A DNA stretch of 57,660 bases from an uncultured bacterium (GTDB taxonomy: Bacteria; Cyanobacteriota; Vampirovibrionia; Gastranaerophilales; Gastranaerophilaceae): positions 1-57,660 of the forward strand of contig CASFGU010000020.1 of the NCBI GenBank assembly GCA_949294395.1. The letters are read 5' to 3'. This document shows, piece by piece, positions 36,470 through 45,157 of the stretch; positions within the stretch are counted from its first letter, which is position 1; each line of letters opens with the position of its first letter. Made by a program: the position numbers and the translations under genes. Under the pieces are notes generated by a model, which was not told the origin of the DNA, did not search any database, and saw nothing but the letters and a program-made list of their open reading frames with translations.

Positions 36470-37108
36470 TTACCTGCCGTTAACGGCTTTGTAAGTAACG
36501 CCTGCAGCCAATCCTGCAAGCAGATTTACAAGAATTGTTACAAGTGCAATCTTCAAACAGCAGATAGTGTGCATAACAATACAGGAAATTGCAACTGCTG
36601 GATTAAATGCAGCAAGACAAATCCCGCCCACAGCAAAAATTCCGGCTGTTACGGTTGAACCTATTGCAAGCCCGTAATAAGAATTTCCCTCGACCTCCCT
36701 TGCTGTAGCTGTCAGAAGAACAACATAGCAGAGCGCAAACGTAAAAAGAAATTCACCCGTAATGAGCGCCGGCATACTAAAAAGCATAGTTGAAGCATCC
36801 GGCACCTCTCCGGCAAGATAATTCACTACAAAAGCCGCAACTATTCCGCCGAGAATCTGCGACAGCGCATAAGGCACCCACTGATAAGCCGGCATTGCTC
36901 CCCTTACAACTGCCGCCAGAGATACCGCAGGATTATAATGTCCGCCGGAGATGAACCCTCCGGCATACACCATAACCATAAGCACCGCCCCGATTGCAGC
37001 CGCCGGAATTACCCCCGGCACCCCTATTCTGGTAACCGCTCCTATTGTAAAAACAAGAAAAAATGTTCCGATAAATTCTACAAGATATTTTCTAAAATTT
37101 TCGTTCAT
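36470..37108 (-). CDS. Aquaporin / glycerol facilitator family (MIP)
   Basis: About 212 residues and six membrane helices with both NPA boxes, GGHYNPAVSLA and AAFNPAVAIS. The FIGTFFLVFTIGAV start is typical. ATG 37108 is chosen because AAGGAG lies 6 nt upstream; ATG 37111 and TTG 37126 are in frame. Short loops suggest a water channel rather than a glycerol facilitator, but I cannot assign selectivity. Confidence 0.92.
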   Translation of the reverse strand: MNENFRKYLVEFIGTFFLVFTIGAVTRIGVPGVIPAAAIGAVLMVMVYAGGFISGGHYNPAVSLAAVVRGAMPAYQWVPYALSQILGGIVAAFVVNYLAGEVPDASTMLFSMPALITGEFLFTFALCYVVLLTATAREVEGNSYYGLAIGSTVTAGIFAVGGICLAAFNPAVAISCIVMHTICCLKIALVTILVNLLAGLAAGVTYKAVNGR

Positions 37109-37242
37109 CATGCTCTCCTTTTGCAAAATGTTCCACTCAGTAAAATCAGAATATTTTATAAATCAAATTTGAACATCCGACAGCAGGGTAATCTGTTTAA
37201 ATTTACACAGGAATGTTTCTGATGAGTCCTGACGGGAATTAT

Positions 37243-37271
37243 TTGCTGCAGGAGAATTTTTCGGATATAAT
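37243..37271 (+). promoter_or_regulatory. Promoter of the YfiH-like gene, predicted leaderless
   Basis: TTGCTG (37243-37248), 17-bp spacer, TATAAT (37266-37271); the ATG at 37278 begins 6 nt later. Confidence 0.6.
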
Positions 37272-37277
37272 AATTCT

Positions 37278-38051
37278 ATGTTTTATTTTGATTACATAAA
37301 CGGGAAAAAAATTTTAAAATCTGATTTTATAAACGGGAGTGCAGAAGCTTTTTTTACAACAAAAGAAACCGTTATTAAAAATAAAGAACCCGAGATGAAC
37401 GGCCTCGTCGAAGAAAATAAAAACTTAATCTGTGATTTTCTGAAAATAAAAAGAGAAAACCTGGTTTCGCCATGCCAGACACACACCTCTCATATTGAAA
37501 TTACGCAGGTCGGAAAATCAGAATATCCTGATACAGACGGACTTATTTTAAATAACACGGAACAGGCTGTATTTTTAAATTTTGCAGACTGTACGCCTGT
37601 TATTTTATACGACAGAAAACAAAACCTCGGCGCGGTAATTCATGCCGGCTGGCGCGGAACAGCAGGAATGATTGCAGCAAAAGCTGTCAAAAAAATGAGG
37701 GAAGATTTTAACACAAATCCGGAAAATATTACGGCTCTGATAGGGCCTGCAATTTCCCTGTGCTGCTATAATGTCGGGAATGAAGTCTTTGAAAAACTTA
37801 AAGAAACCGTATCCGATTTTGAAGGCCTCAGCGAAATACGGAATAACGAAAAATTTGTTGACCTTAAAAATATCAACGCCCGCCAGCTTAATGAGGCAGG
37901 AGTAACCGAAATTGATGTATGCCCTTACTGCACCTCCTGCGATAATGACCTGTTTTTCTCCTACAGAAAAGAAAAAGCAACCTCAAACCGTCACAGCGCA
38001 GTGCTGAAATTGAAAACTCCCGCTCTTGCTGAAAGCAATAATTTATGCTAA
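37278..38051 (+). CDS. YfiH/LACC1-type multicopper polyphenol oxidase-domain protein
   Basis: 257 residues. The metal-binding motifs CQTHTSH, NFADCTPVILYD and HAGWRGT are intact. The family (PF02578) has been linked to purine nucleoside phosphorylase/adenosine deaminase activity and, in E. coli, to correct peptidoglycan composition. It is followed 9 nt later by a Mur-ligase-like gene, which fits the cell-wall connection. Predicted leaderless. Confidence 0.9.
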   Translation: MFYFDYINGKKILKSDFINGSAEAFFTTKETVIKNKEPEMNGLVEENKNLICDFLKIKRENLVSPCQTHTSHIEITQVGKSEYPDTDGLILNNTEQAVFLNFADCTPVILYDRKQNLGAVIHAGWRGTAGMIAAKAVKKMREDFNTNPENITALIGPAISLCCYNVGNEVFEKLKETVSDFEGLSEIRNNEKFVDLKNINARQLNEAGVTEIDVCPYCTSCDNDLFFSYRKEKATSNRHSAVLKLKTPALAESNNLC

Positions 38052-38060
38052 ATTTATTAT

Positions 38061-39452
38061 ATGGAATTCTGGACTGAAGAAAAAATTAAAGAAGCAATAT
38101 GCGATTGCACGCTGCATAATTTTCCGCAAGGATGGACATCAAACGGGTTGAGAATCTGGCATACTGATTTTGTTGATGAGAGCATGGCGCTCGTTCGCGC
38201 CGGTCAGGAAAAACGGGGTATTCTTAAAGATAAACTCGACGGAGTTCTTGACAAAATTTCCGCAATCGTTACAACCGCGCCGGAAGAATTCTCACATTAC
38301 GGCAAACCTGTTGTGGAGCTTGAAGTTGACCCCGGTGATGCAATCTTAATGTTCGCAAAGTATATAAGAAAGTTCTTTAACGGAAAAGTTATAGATATTA
38401 CAGGAAGTTCCGGTAAATCAACCACAACAAAAATGCTCTATGACCTCCTGAAAGACAGAGGCGCCAGCGCAAACCTCTGTCAGGCAAATACTTCATGGGG
38501 AATTTCATGGAACATGTCAAACTTTAATATTGAAGATAACTACTGGGTTATAGAAACCTCACTCGGCGGCGGGATTGCAAGAAATTCAAAAATTACGCAG
38601 CCTGACTATGCAATAATTACAAATGTTGCACCCGTTCACCTGAGAGAAGATCAGCAGCTTTCCGATATTGCACTTGAAAAAAGCAAAGTTTTCACTGCAA
38701 TGGAGGAGGGCGCTTATGCTATACTTTACAACGAAACTGCACACTATGATATTATTGAAAATGCCGCAAAAGCTAAAAAATTAAATATTATAACCTTCGG
38801 CAAAAAAGATGCCGATATAAAAATTAACTGCGGCACTGAAAACTCCTTTGAAATTGAGGGCAAAACCTACAAACTTAACGATACCCCGACACCGGAACAT
38901 ATAATGCTCGATATGGCTGCCGCTCTTGCCGTTGTATATCTTGAGAAACTTGATATTGCAGAAGCGGTAGAAAAACTTACGCACTTCCAGAGCCTTGCCG
39001 GACGCGGAGAAGCTTTCAGCGGTAAAATTTCTCCGGACAAAACTATCCACGTTATTGATGAAGCTTACAACGCAAACCCGCTTTCTATGAAAGCTGCGCT
39101 TGAAGGGTTTAAAAAGATTACCGGCGACGCAAGTTCGGTTCTCATTATCGGCGACATGTCAGAAGGCGGCTCCGATACAAAAAAACAGCACCTTGAACTT
39201 GAAAAAACAATCCGAGAAGTCAACCCTTCCAGAATTCTCCTTTGCGGTCAGGAAGTAAAAGCTCTCTGGAATGTTTTAAAACTGGATTACCCGGGGGCAT
39301 ACTACGAAAAAGTTGAACTTCTTAACAAAGAACTTGCCGGCTGGCTTAAAAACGGCGATAATGTTTTTGTGAAAGCTTCTCACTCAATAGGTTTATACAA
39401 ACTCGTAAACGTACTGAAAGCCTATATGAAAAAATATAATAAAGAGGGATAA
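38061..39452 (+). CDS. Mur ligase family protein (MurF-like)
   Basis: 463 residues. The P-loop is DITGSSGKSTTTKML; VIETSLGG and NVAPVHLRE are the Mur central-domain motifs; DEAYNANPLSMKAAL matches the MurF C-terminal signature. It ligates an amino acid or D-Ala-D-Ala to a UDP-MurNAc-peptide, or a similar carboxylate. The N terminus is unlike typical MurF, so a related capsule or peptide ligase cannot be excluded. In operon with the YfiH-like gene and the next one. Confidence 0.8.
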   Translation: MEFWTEEKIKEAICDCTLHNFPQGWTSNGLRIWHTDFVDESMALVRAGQEKRGILKDKLDGVLDKISAIVTTAPEEFSHYGKPVVELEVDPGDAILMFAKYIRKFFNGKVIDITGSSGKSTTTKMLYDLLKDRGASANLCQANTSWGISWNMSNFNIEDNYWVIETSLGGGIARNSKITQPDYAIITNVAPVHLREDQQLSDIALEKSKVFTAMEEGAYAILYNETAHYDIIENAAKAKKLNIITFGKKDADIKINCGTENSFEIEGKTYKLNDTPTPEHIMLDMAAALAVVYLEKLDIAEAVEKLTHFQSLAGRGEAFSGKISPDKTIHVIDEAYNANPLSMKAALEGFKKITGDASSVLIIGDMSEGGSDTKKQHLELEKTIREVNPSRILLCGQEVKALWNVLKLDYPGAYYEKVELLNKELAGWLKNGDNVFVKASHSIGLYKLVNVLKAYMKKYNKEG

Positions 39453-39454
39453 GT

Positions 39455-39883
39455 ATGAAAAAAGTATTTTTAATAATGTGTTTAATGGCATTTACAGCGC
39501 CTGTTTTTGCAGAAGGCAGCACCCATCTGGAAGCTGTTAAATATATGAACCAGTCGCAGGGATTTTCAGGTTTCAACCGCTCTCTGCCCAAGACAGAAAA
39601 TCTTGAAAAATTTGAACAGCCTACAGAAGTTAAAAAATCCGGAGAAAAACAATACGACTATTACGGCTACGAAATAGAAGAAAAGAGTGATGAGGAACCG
39701 GTAAAAAAAGTTATTAAAACCAGAGATACAAGCAAGGGCACCGTAACTCAAAACACAGATAAATCAGCCCCTATGACTTATGATAACTTCCCGAAATTCT
39801 ACGACAACAATAATATGATGCAAAACAGCATGCAGGGAATAATGCCGGGGATGATGCCGGGTCTCGGTACAGGAATGTACTAA
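39455..39883 (+). CDS. Small exported Met/Gly-rich protein
   Basis: 142 residues, starting 2 nt after the Mur ligase stop. Signal peptide MKKVFLIMCLMAFTAPVFA with cleavage before EGS. The mature part is polar (KKSGEKQYDYYGYEIEEKSD) and ends in a Met/Gly/Pro-rich tail (MPGMMPGLGTGMY). Unrecognised. It may act in the envelope with the Mur ligase. Confidence 0.7.
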   Translation: MKKVFLIMCLMAFTAPVFAEGSTHLEAVKYMNQSQGFSGFNRSLPKTENLEKFEQPTEVKKSGEKQYDYYGYEIEEKSDEEPVKKVIKTRDTSKGTVTQNTDKSAPMTYDNFPKFYDNNNMMQNSMQGIMPGMMPGLGTGMY

Positions 39884-40002
39884 AGAATTTAACAAATCTC
39901 AAATTAGCGCAGGTTTGACACTGCCTGTGTATTTACAGGCTAAGGAGCGGCAGCTTTATGTAAAGAAATGTTGTCATTGTATCTTACCCGAAAAATTTCT
40001 TT

Positions 40003-40281
40003 ATGTTAAAGTTAAATATGATGATGAACACAATTTCCCCGATACAGCAGCCAAAGCAGGCAGTAAATTCCAAAAAGTGGACGCTTCACCGGCATCTTGT
40101 TTGTGACACCGGATACGCAGCGCTCGGATTTGGAACTGTTTGCGGAATTACCGGAATGAAAAAGATAAAGTTCCCGCACAAGATGAAGGTACATAAATTT
40201 TCCGCATACTTAGCAGGAATAACATCCTTCCTGCACTTCGGCTTTGTAAAAGGGCTGGACAGAAAATTGACAGGAAAATAA
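40003..40281 (+). CDS. Small hydrophobic hypothetical protein
   Basis: 92 residues from the first ATG; any of the ATGs at 40003-40026 could start it. Two hydrophobic stretches (GYAALGFGTVCGIT and FSAYLAGITSFLHFGFV) may be membrane helices. No Shine-Dalgarno is seen. An AAAGAAAT/ATTTCTTT inverted repeat lies just upstream. Function unknown. Confidence 0.5.
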   Translation: MLKLNMMMNTISPIQQPKQAVNSKKWTLHRHLVCDTGYAALGFGTVCGITGMKKIKFPHKMKVHKFSAYLAGITSFLHFGFVKGLDRKLTGK

Positions 40282-40435
40282 ATAGCCCACTCCTCTCTCT
40301 TTGTGATACAAAGAGAACCGCTGAACTTTGCAAAGCGTGTGCCCCTGTATGCCTTGTGCTGATGGTAGAGTTACTTAATGAATGCAGTCAATTTAGTAAT
40401 TCCGGAGAGGGTTATTAAAACGAGGAAGAGATTAA

Positions 40436-41992
40436 ATGACCGAAAATATAAATGCACAGGAAGAATGGCACCCGACGATAAACCCGTGGCTGATGGTTAC
40501 ACCGGTAATGCTTGCAATATTCATGTTTGTGCTGGATGAAACAATTTCAAACGTAGCATTAACATACATTGCAGGCTCAATGTCAGTAAGTTTAAACGAA
40601 TCCACCTGGGTTTTAACAAGTTACTTAATAGCAAGCGGTATTGCGATACCTCTTGTTTCCGCAGCGTCCAAACTTTTCGGGCGCAAGAATTATTTTATGA
40701 TATGCACGATAATCTTTACCATATCATCATTTCTCTGTGCTATTTCACATTCTATGATAGAAATTGTGCTTGCGAGGTTTTTGCAGGGCCTCGGAGGCGG
40801 CGGGCTTTTGCCGCTGGGGCAGTCCATAATGCTCGAGAGTTTTCCGAAAAAAGACCGTCCGAAATCAATGGCAATTTTTGGGATTGCAGTAATTTTTGCC
40901 CCTCTTATAGGGCCGGTTCTCGGCGGCTGGATTACGGAAAACTGGTCATGGCCATGGATTTATCTCATAAATGTGCCGCTCGGATTTGTGTGCGTATTTC
41001 TTGCAAAAAATCTCCTGCAGGAACCGCCTTATGCAAAAAAACAGAAGAATGTTCATTTTGATTTTAAAGGAATGGCTTTTTTATCCGGCTGGCTGATTTG
41101 TTTGCAGATTGTACTGGACAAAGGTAATGATGCCGATTGGTTCGGGGCAGCATGGGTATGCTGGTTGACTACATTTTCTGTTATATTTGCAATTCTGTTT
41201 TTTATTTCACAGGCAAAAGGGAAAGAACCTCTTATTGATTTAAGGGTGCTTAAAGATAGAACCTACTTTTTCGGAACACTTGTGCAGGTAATATTGATGG
41301 GCGTATTTTTATCATCTGCAGCATTATTGCCTTCAATGCTGCAGAATCTTCTGGGATACACCGCCTACTTAAGCGGACTTTCAATGGGCTCACGCGGTGT
41401 CGGGAGCTTTATTGGGGTAGCTCTTTATCTTACACTTTCAAAAAAACTCGGCGACCGCCGGATTGTAATGATTGGCTTAACTCTTCTCGGATTTGGAAGT
41501 GTATTTTTCGGAATGATAAACCTGCAGATAAATTTAACTACAATTGCTTTGCCAAACATCTTATACGGCTCCGGCCTCTTTCTGGCACTAACGCCGCTAA
41601 TCCCGCTTTCATTTTCCACAATGAAAAATGACCAGATGACAAACGCGACAGGGCTCCAGAACCTTGTAAAAAACATAGGCGGAGCAATCGGAACTTCACT
41701 CGGAACAACAATGGTATCAAGGTTTGCGCAGGTACACCAGAACATGCTGATTAATCATCTTCACGAAACGAATAATGTTTTTGTTGACCGTGTGAATGCC
41801 CTAAGCAGCACGTTTGCACCGTTGACAGACACATTTACCGCACATTCAATGGCTCAGAGCCAGATTTATTCACAGCTTGTTCAGCAGGCGCATTTATGGG
41901 CGTATATTGATACCTTCCGCTGGTTTGCGTTTGCGACATTTATGCTTATACCTATGCTTGTATTTATCAAAAAGCCGAAAACACTGCAATAG
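40436..41992 (+). CDS. emrB: EmrB/QacA-type MFS drug exporter (DHA2, 14 TM)
   Basis: 518 residues with about 14 hydrophobic segments. MFVLDETISNVAL at helix 1, TWVLTSYLIASGIAIPL, RFLQGLGGGGLLPLGQ (motif C region) and APLIGPVLGGWITENWSW are hallmarks of the EmrB branch. It pumps hydrophobic compounds out using the proton gradient, usually with a membrane-fusion protein EmrA, which is not adjacent here. CGAGGAAGAG precedes the ATG. Confidence 0.92.
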   Translation: MTENINAQEEWHPTINPWLMVTPVMLAIFMFVLDETISNVALTYIAGSMSVSLNESTWVLTSYLIASGIAIPLVSAASKLFGRKNYFMICTIIFTISSFLCAISHSMIEIVLARFLQGLGGGGLLPLGQSIMLESFPKKDRPKSMAIFGIAVIFAPLIGPVLGGWITENWSWPWIYLINVPLGFVCVFLAKNLLQEPPYAKKQKNVHFDFKGMAFLSGWLICLQIVLDKGNDADWFGAAWVCWLTTFSVIFAILFFISQAKGKEPLIDLRVLKDRTYFFGTLVQVILMGVFLSSAALLPSMLQNLLGYTAYLSGLSMGSRGVGSFIGVALYLTLSKKLGDRRIVMIGLTLLGFGSVFFGMINLQINLTTIALPNILYGSGLFLALTPLIPLSFSTMKNDQMTNATGLQNLVKNIGGAIGTSLGTTMVSRFAQVHQNMLINHLHETNNVFVDRVNALSSTFAPLTDTFTAHSMAQSQIYSQLVQQAHLWAYIDTFRWFAFATFMLIPMLVFIKKPKTLQ

Positions 41993-42187
41993 AAGCTCTA
42001 TCCGGAAGCATTCCTTCGTCAGGGAGGTAGTGCAAATCCGCCCGAGGGTTTTCTCTAAAACCTCCTATTTATAAGTATGGAATAAACTCTATTGCGAGTC
42101 TTCAGCCGGAGCAATCCGGACTTTTGGATAGGTGAAGGGTGAGTAGTTCAATAATAAGTCCCATCACAAGAGGTACCGCATCTCTAG

Positions 42188-42352
42188 TTACTGTTTCAAA
42201 TTTTTCAGCGCGTAATCAATACACTGCACGATAAATTCATTGCGGCTAATATCAGTCTGCAAAGAAAGTTCATCAACCTTTTTCAACATATCGACATCCA
42301 GCCGTATGCTTATAACTGTTTTTTCCTGTTTTATAGGTTTAAATTCGTTCAT
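42188..42352 (-). CDS. Ribbon-helix-helix DNA-binding protein
   Basis: 54 residues from ATG 42352 (AGGGA just upstream; a TTG at 42379 is also in frame). TVISIRLDVDMLKKVDELS is the RHH beta-strand and first helix; TDISRNEFIVQCIDYALKNL is the second. CopG/Arc-like dimer that binds DNA. Divergent from prepilin C across a 120-bp region with an 11-bp inverted repeat, so it is probably that gene's regulator. No toxin gene is adjacent, which argues against a simple antitoxin. Confidence 0.8.
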   Translation of the reverse strand: MNEFKPIKQEKTVISIRLDVDMLKKVDELSLQTDISRNEFIVQCIDYALKNLKQ

Positions 42353-42369
42353 AAAATCCCTGTAAGTAA

Positions 42370-42441
42370 TTGTATTCAAATTCAGATTAATAAGATATAT
42401 TCAAAAATACACTACAAAATGTATTTACTTTTTGAATACAA
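42370..42441. promoter_or_regulatory. Candidate operator pair between the RHH gene and prepilin C
   Basis: TTGTATTCAAA (42370-42380) and TTTGAATACAA (42431-42441) are perfect inverted repeats 50 bp apart. A third, partial TTCAAAAATAC lies near 42400. They flank the likely promoter zone. Confidence 0.55.
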
Positions 42442-42471
42442 AATATTATTTTATTAATATAAGGAGGGGTA

Positions 42472-43149
42472 ATGAACAAGAAAGCTTTTACTTTAGCAGA
42501 GGTTTTAATTACGCTTGGTATAATCGGGGTAATCGCGGCAATGACCCTGCCGGCACTGATTAACCGTACACAGGGAAAGGAGCTTGAGGCAGGGCTAAAA
42601 AGAGCTTATTCTCTAATACAAAATGCAATCAACAAAATGAATTACGATGAAGGACAGATTGTTAATGCAGCTAATTACAAAGATACAGGAAATTTTATGG
42701 AAGTTTTCAAAAAATATTTTAAACTATCTAAAGACTGCGGCAGGTCATCCTGTGAATCTCAGGAAAGTTTAGAAAACGCACAATTAGGTTCCATAAACTA
42801 TAAGTCTTATACTAATATACCGGTAGGAACAGGTTTATTGGATGACGGTCAGGCAATCACAATAGACGGAATGTTCTTTATGATTGAAAACAACCCTCAA
42901 TCTGACAAAAACTGGCTTTTTATTTCTGTTGACGTAAACGGTGTACATAAAAAACCTAACCGCTGGGGACACGATTTATTTACTTTTCAGATACTGGACA
43001 ATGGCAGGCTTGTTCCGATGGGGGCACAAGACACTGTATACCGTGATGATATATATTGCTCCCACAGAGAGTACTCAAATATTAACGGCATAGGCTGCAC
43101 CTACAAAGCGCTCACGGAAAAAGATTACTTCAAAAATCTCCCGAAATAA
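42472..43149 (+). CDS. Type IV prepilin-like protein C
   Basis: 225 residues: MNKKA, then FTLAEVLITLGIIGVIAAM, Cys residues in the globular part, the VDVNGVHKKPNRWGHDLF motif and the end TYKALTEKDYFKNLPK. AAGGAGGGG lies 3 nt before the ATG. It is a close paralogue of prepilin D (45158): both have NRTQGKELEAG after the helix, and their last 14-15 codons are nearly identical. Divergent from an RHH regulator. Confidence 0.88.
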   Translation: MNKKAFTLAEVLITLGIIGVIAAMTLPALINRTQGKELEAGLKRAYSLIQNAINKMNYDEGQIVNAANYKDTGNFMEVFKKYFKLSKDCGRSSCESQESLENAQLGSINYKSYTNIPVGTGLLDDGQAITIDGMFFMIENNPQSDKNWLFISVDVNGVHKKPNRWGHDLFTFQILDNGRLVPMGAQDTVYRDDIYCSHREYSNINGIGCTYKALTEKDYFKNLPK

Positions 43150-43161
43150 TGAGAAAAATAA

Positions 43162-43186
43162 GCGGGGCGGCTTTCAGCCGCACCGC
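43162..43186. terminator. GC-rich hairpin between prepilin C and the YwqK-like gene
   Basis: GCGG-GCGGC-TTTCA-GCCGC-CCGC between convergent genes; the T tract is weak. Confidence 0.5.
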
Positions 43187-43191
43187 TATCA

Positions 43192-44583
43192 TTAACCTTT
43201 ATTTTTATTGGCATTCACCCATTTCTGATATATTTCTTTTACTTTTGCAGAGCAATTTTCTATATTATTACCTGCCGTAAAATCAGGTTTGTCATCAGGT
43301 GAAAACATTTGTTTATCATATATTTTTGAAAGGTTTCCGTTATCATCAAAAGTCACTGTATACCATTCATCTATACTTCTGTAATCGTTACAGGACTTTA
43401 TTTCCACTTTTTTAAGCGTTTTGCCATCAGGCGAGTAGTCTTTTATGTAGGCTCTTTCATTAATACCGTAGACCTCTGAATCATGCGGACAGGTATTTGC
43501 AAACCTGATAACTGTCTTTCCGTCCTCAGCATAAGTTTCTGTAATTTTACCTGAAATATAAGTACGGGTTCCAGAATAACCTGTTGAAACTCTCTGTTCT
43601 TCAAGCAGGGTTCCGTTTTCATAGAATTTTTTATATCCATAGCCGCTGGAATTTTTGATATATTTCAGCGCACCGCTTTCGTAAAATTCTTTATTTAAAT
43701 CAAGTTCGCCTTCACCAAACCCTGAGGAATCAAGCATCCTTTCACCTTCTCTTTTAAGTTGTCCGTTCGGATAATATGCGTATTCCTTAGCAATGCGATA
43801 ATACGGACACGAAATTTCTTCAAACCTGATAACTTCAAACAAATTTAAGTCGTCATCAAGCACCTGAATTTTTCCGTAATAAGGAGAATTGGGATTAAGT
43901 TCCATAACCTCGGTAGAATAGCCCGCATCGCTGCGCCATACATTTCTTAAGCGCTTTAATTCATTACCCTGAGCATCATAATCAGCCCTGACGCCGTCAT
44001 TAAAATATCGGGTTATATGACGTAAAGTGCCATCCGGGGAGTAATCTGCTGTTTCCGCAAGCCGGCGGCTCCCCGCAGAAGTTTCCTCGTAAATGTAACG
44101 GGTTTCCCATTGCAAATTGCCGGTTGCATCAAAATTAAACGTTCTGGATAATTCATTATTTTTTGAATTCGGCACATACTCATAAGTTGTTATGGTTTTC
44201 ACGGAATTATCAGGATTTAGTTCAACTTTACGCATAAGTTTTTCTCCGGCATTGCTGTTGTGGAATTCTTCATAACCGTTTACTCTGCCTAATCGATTTG
44301 TAATATTCCTGCGGTTTATGACACTGTCAATTTTATCGACAAAAGCCGCAGCTTTATTTTCTACTGCTGCATTTTTAACAAGCCTATTCACTGTCTGCTC
44401 ATAGCCGGATAAACTTTTGGCTAATTCTAATAAACCTTTCAACAATCCGTTAAAGCTAACGTTTTGACTTGCAGAACGCGCTATATATTCATGGGTTTGC
44501 GAAAAATTTTTGTTCTCACCACTCTTGTTTTTAGTTTTGCTTAAAGTGTTTGAGTAACTCAAACTAACAGGACTGATTCTCAT
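43192..44583 (-). CDS. Protein with YwqK/MORN-like antitoxin repeats
   Basis: 463 residues from ATG 44583 (AAAAGGGG upstream; the open frame goes to 44634). The N terminus MRISPVSLSYSNTL with NVSFNGLL resembles a lineage-specific leader on many Gastranaerophilales proteins. The body is a string of YwqK-type repeats, such as YYPNGQLKREGERM and FYESGALKYI, predicted to form a beta-sheet solenoid. YwqK proteins neutralise YwqJ-type toxins in Bacillus. No toxin is recognised beside it; a role in binding secreted partners is possible. Confidence 0.7.
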   Translation of the reverse strand: MRISPVSLSYSNTLSKTKNKSGENKNFSQTHEYIARSASQNVSFNGLLKGLLELAKSLSGYEQTVNRLVKNAAVENKAAAFVDKIDSVINRRNITNRLGRVNGYEEFHNSNAGEKLMRKVELNPDNSVKTITTYEYVPNSKNNELSRTFNFDATGNLQWETRYIYEETSAGSRRLAETADYSPDGTLRHITRYFNDGVRADYDAQGNELKRLRNVWRSDAGYSTEVMELNPNSPYYGKIQVLDDDLNLFEVIRFEEISCPYYRIAKEYAYYPNGQLKREGERMLDSSGFGEGELDLNKEFYESGALKYIKNSSGYGYKKFYENGTLLEEQRVSTGYSGTRTYISGKITETYAEDGKTVIRFANTCPHDSEVYGINERAYIKDYSPDGKTLKKVEIKSCNDYRSIDEWYTVTFDDNGNLSKIYDKQMFSPDDKPDFTAGNNIENCSAKVKEIYQKWVNANKNKG

Positions 44584-44699
44584 AATGTAATACCCCTTTT
44601 GATTTTTTATTAACCCCGTATATATTTTTTCCAATATTACTACATCAAAGTGCGGCGAGGATAGATTGAAGGATATATTTTACAAATATTAATATACAA

Positions 44700-45020
44700 T
44701 TATTCCATAATAGCAGTAATAATCTTATGAGCCAGCCGGATTTTTTCCCCGGGTGCATTGGAAACAAGACGGGTTATATCCTGAATAAGCTGCTCATCAT
44801 CCGCCACATGTGAAAATTTAAACAATTCTTCCGGCTGAATATTAAATGCCTGAATCATCTTTTCAATATTTTCTTCCTTTGGAAAATGTTTACCTGCAAT
44901 CATTCTGCTGATACTCTGGGGATCAATATTAAGTTGTTCAGCCAGTTCGCACTGTTTCATTTTATGAGATTTTAACAGCTCCTCAAGCCGTCTGCCAAAT
45001 AGTTCCCGTAATCTTGTCAT
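44700..45020 (-). CDS. XRE-family transcriptional regulator
   Basis: 106 residues. Helix-turn-helix MKQCELAEQLNIDPQSISRM followed by IAGKHFPKEENIEKMIQAF, then a helical tail of about 40 residues. Divergent from prepilin D. Its own promoter is TTGATT (45060-45055), 17-bp spacer, TATAAA (45037-45032), and AAAGGAATGAG precedes the ATG. Probably controls prepilin D. Confidence 0.88.
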   Translation of the reverse strand: MTRLRELFGRRLEELLKSHKMKQCELAEQLNIDPQSISRMIAGKHFPKEENIEKMIQAFNIQPEELFKFSHVADDEQLIQDITRLVSNAPGEKIRLAHKIITAIME

Positions 45021-45076
45021 AAACTCATTCCTTTATAAACATACTATTACAAGAAATCAATAAATAAATGGAGCAG

Positions 45077-45119
45077 CATGTTGACTTAGCCACAAAAACA
45101 TGTTATAATGCTACATGTT
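45077..45119 (+). promoter_or_regulatory. Promoter of prepilin D with CATGTT repeats
   Basis: TTGACT (45081-45086), 17-bp spacer, TATAAT (45104-45109). CATGTT occurs at 45077, 45099 and 45114, overlapping the -35, the -10 and the transcript start. ACATGTTATAATGCTACATGT frames the -10 box as two ACATGT palindromes. Likely binding sites for the divergent XRE protein. Confidence 0.65.
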
Positions 45120-45157
45120 AATTAATAAATTAGACATAACACAACATGAGGATAGTT

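Noticed and set aside
39915-40106. 63-codon frame between the exported Met/Gly-rich protein and the hydrophobic small protein
   Set aside because: It overlaps the better candidate at 40003 in another frame, has no Shine-Dalgarno and no family resemblance.
42188-42352. Antitoxin of a type II toxin-antitoxin pair
   Set aside because: The RHH fold would fit, but no toxin gene is adjacent; the only neighbour across the operator is a prepilin.
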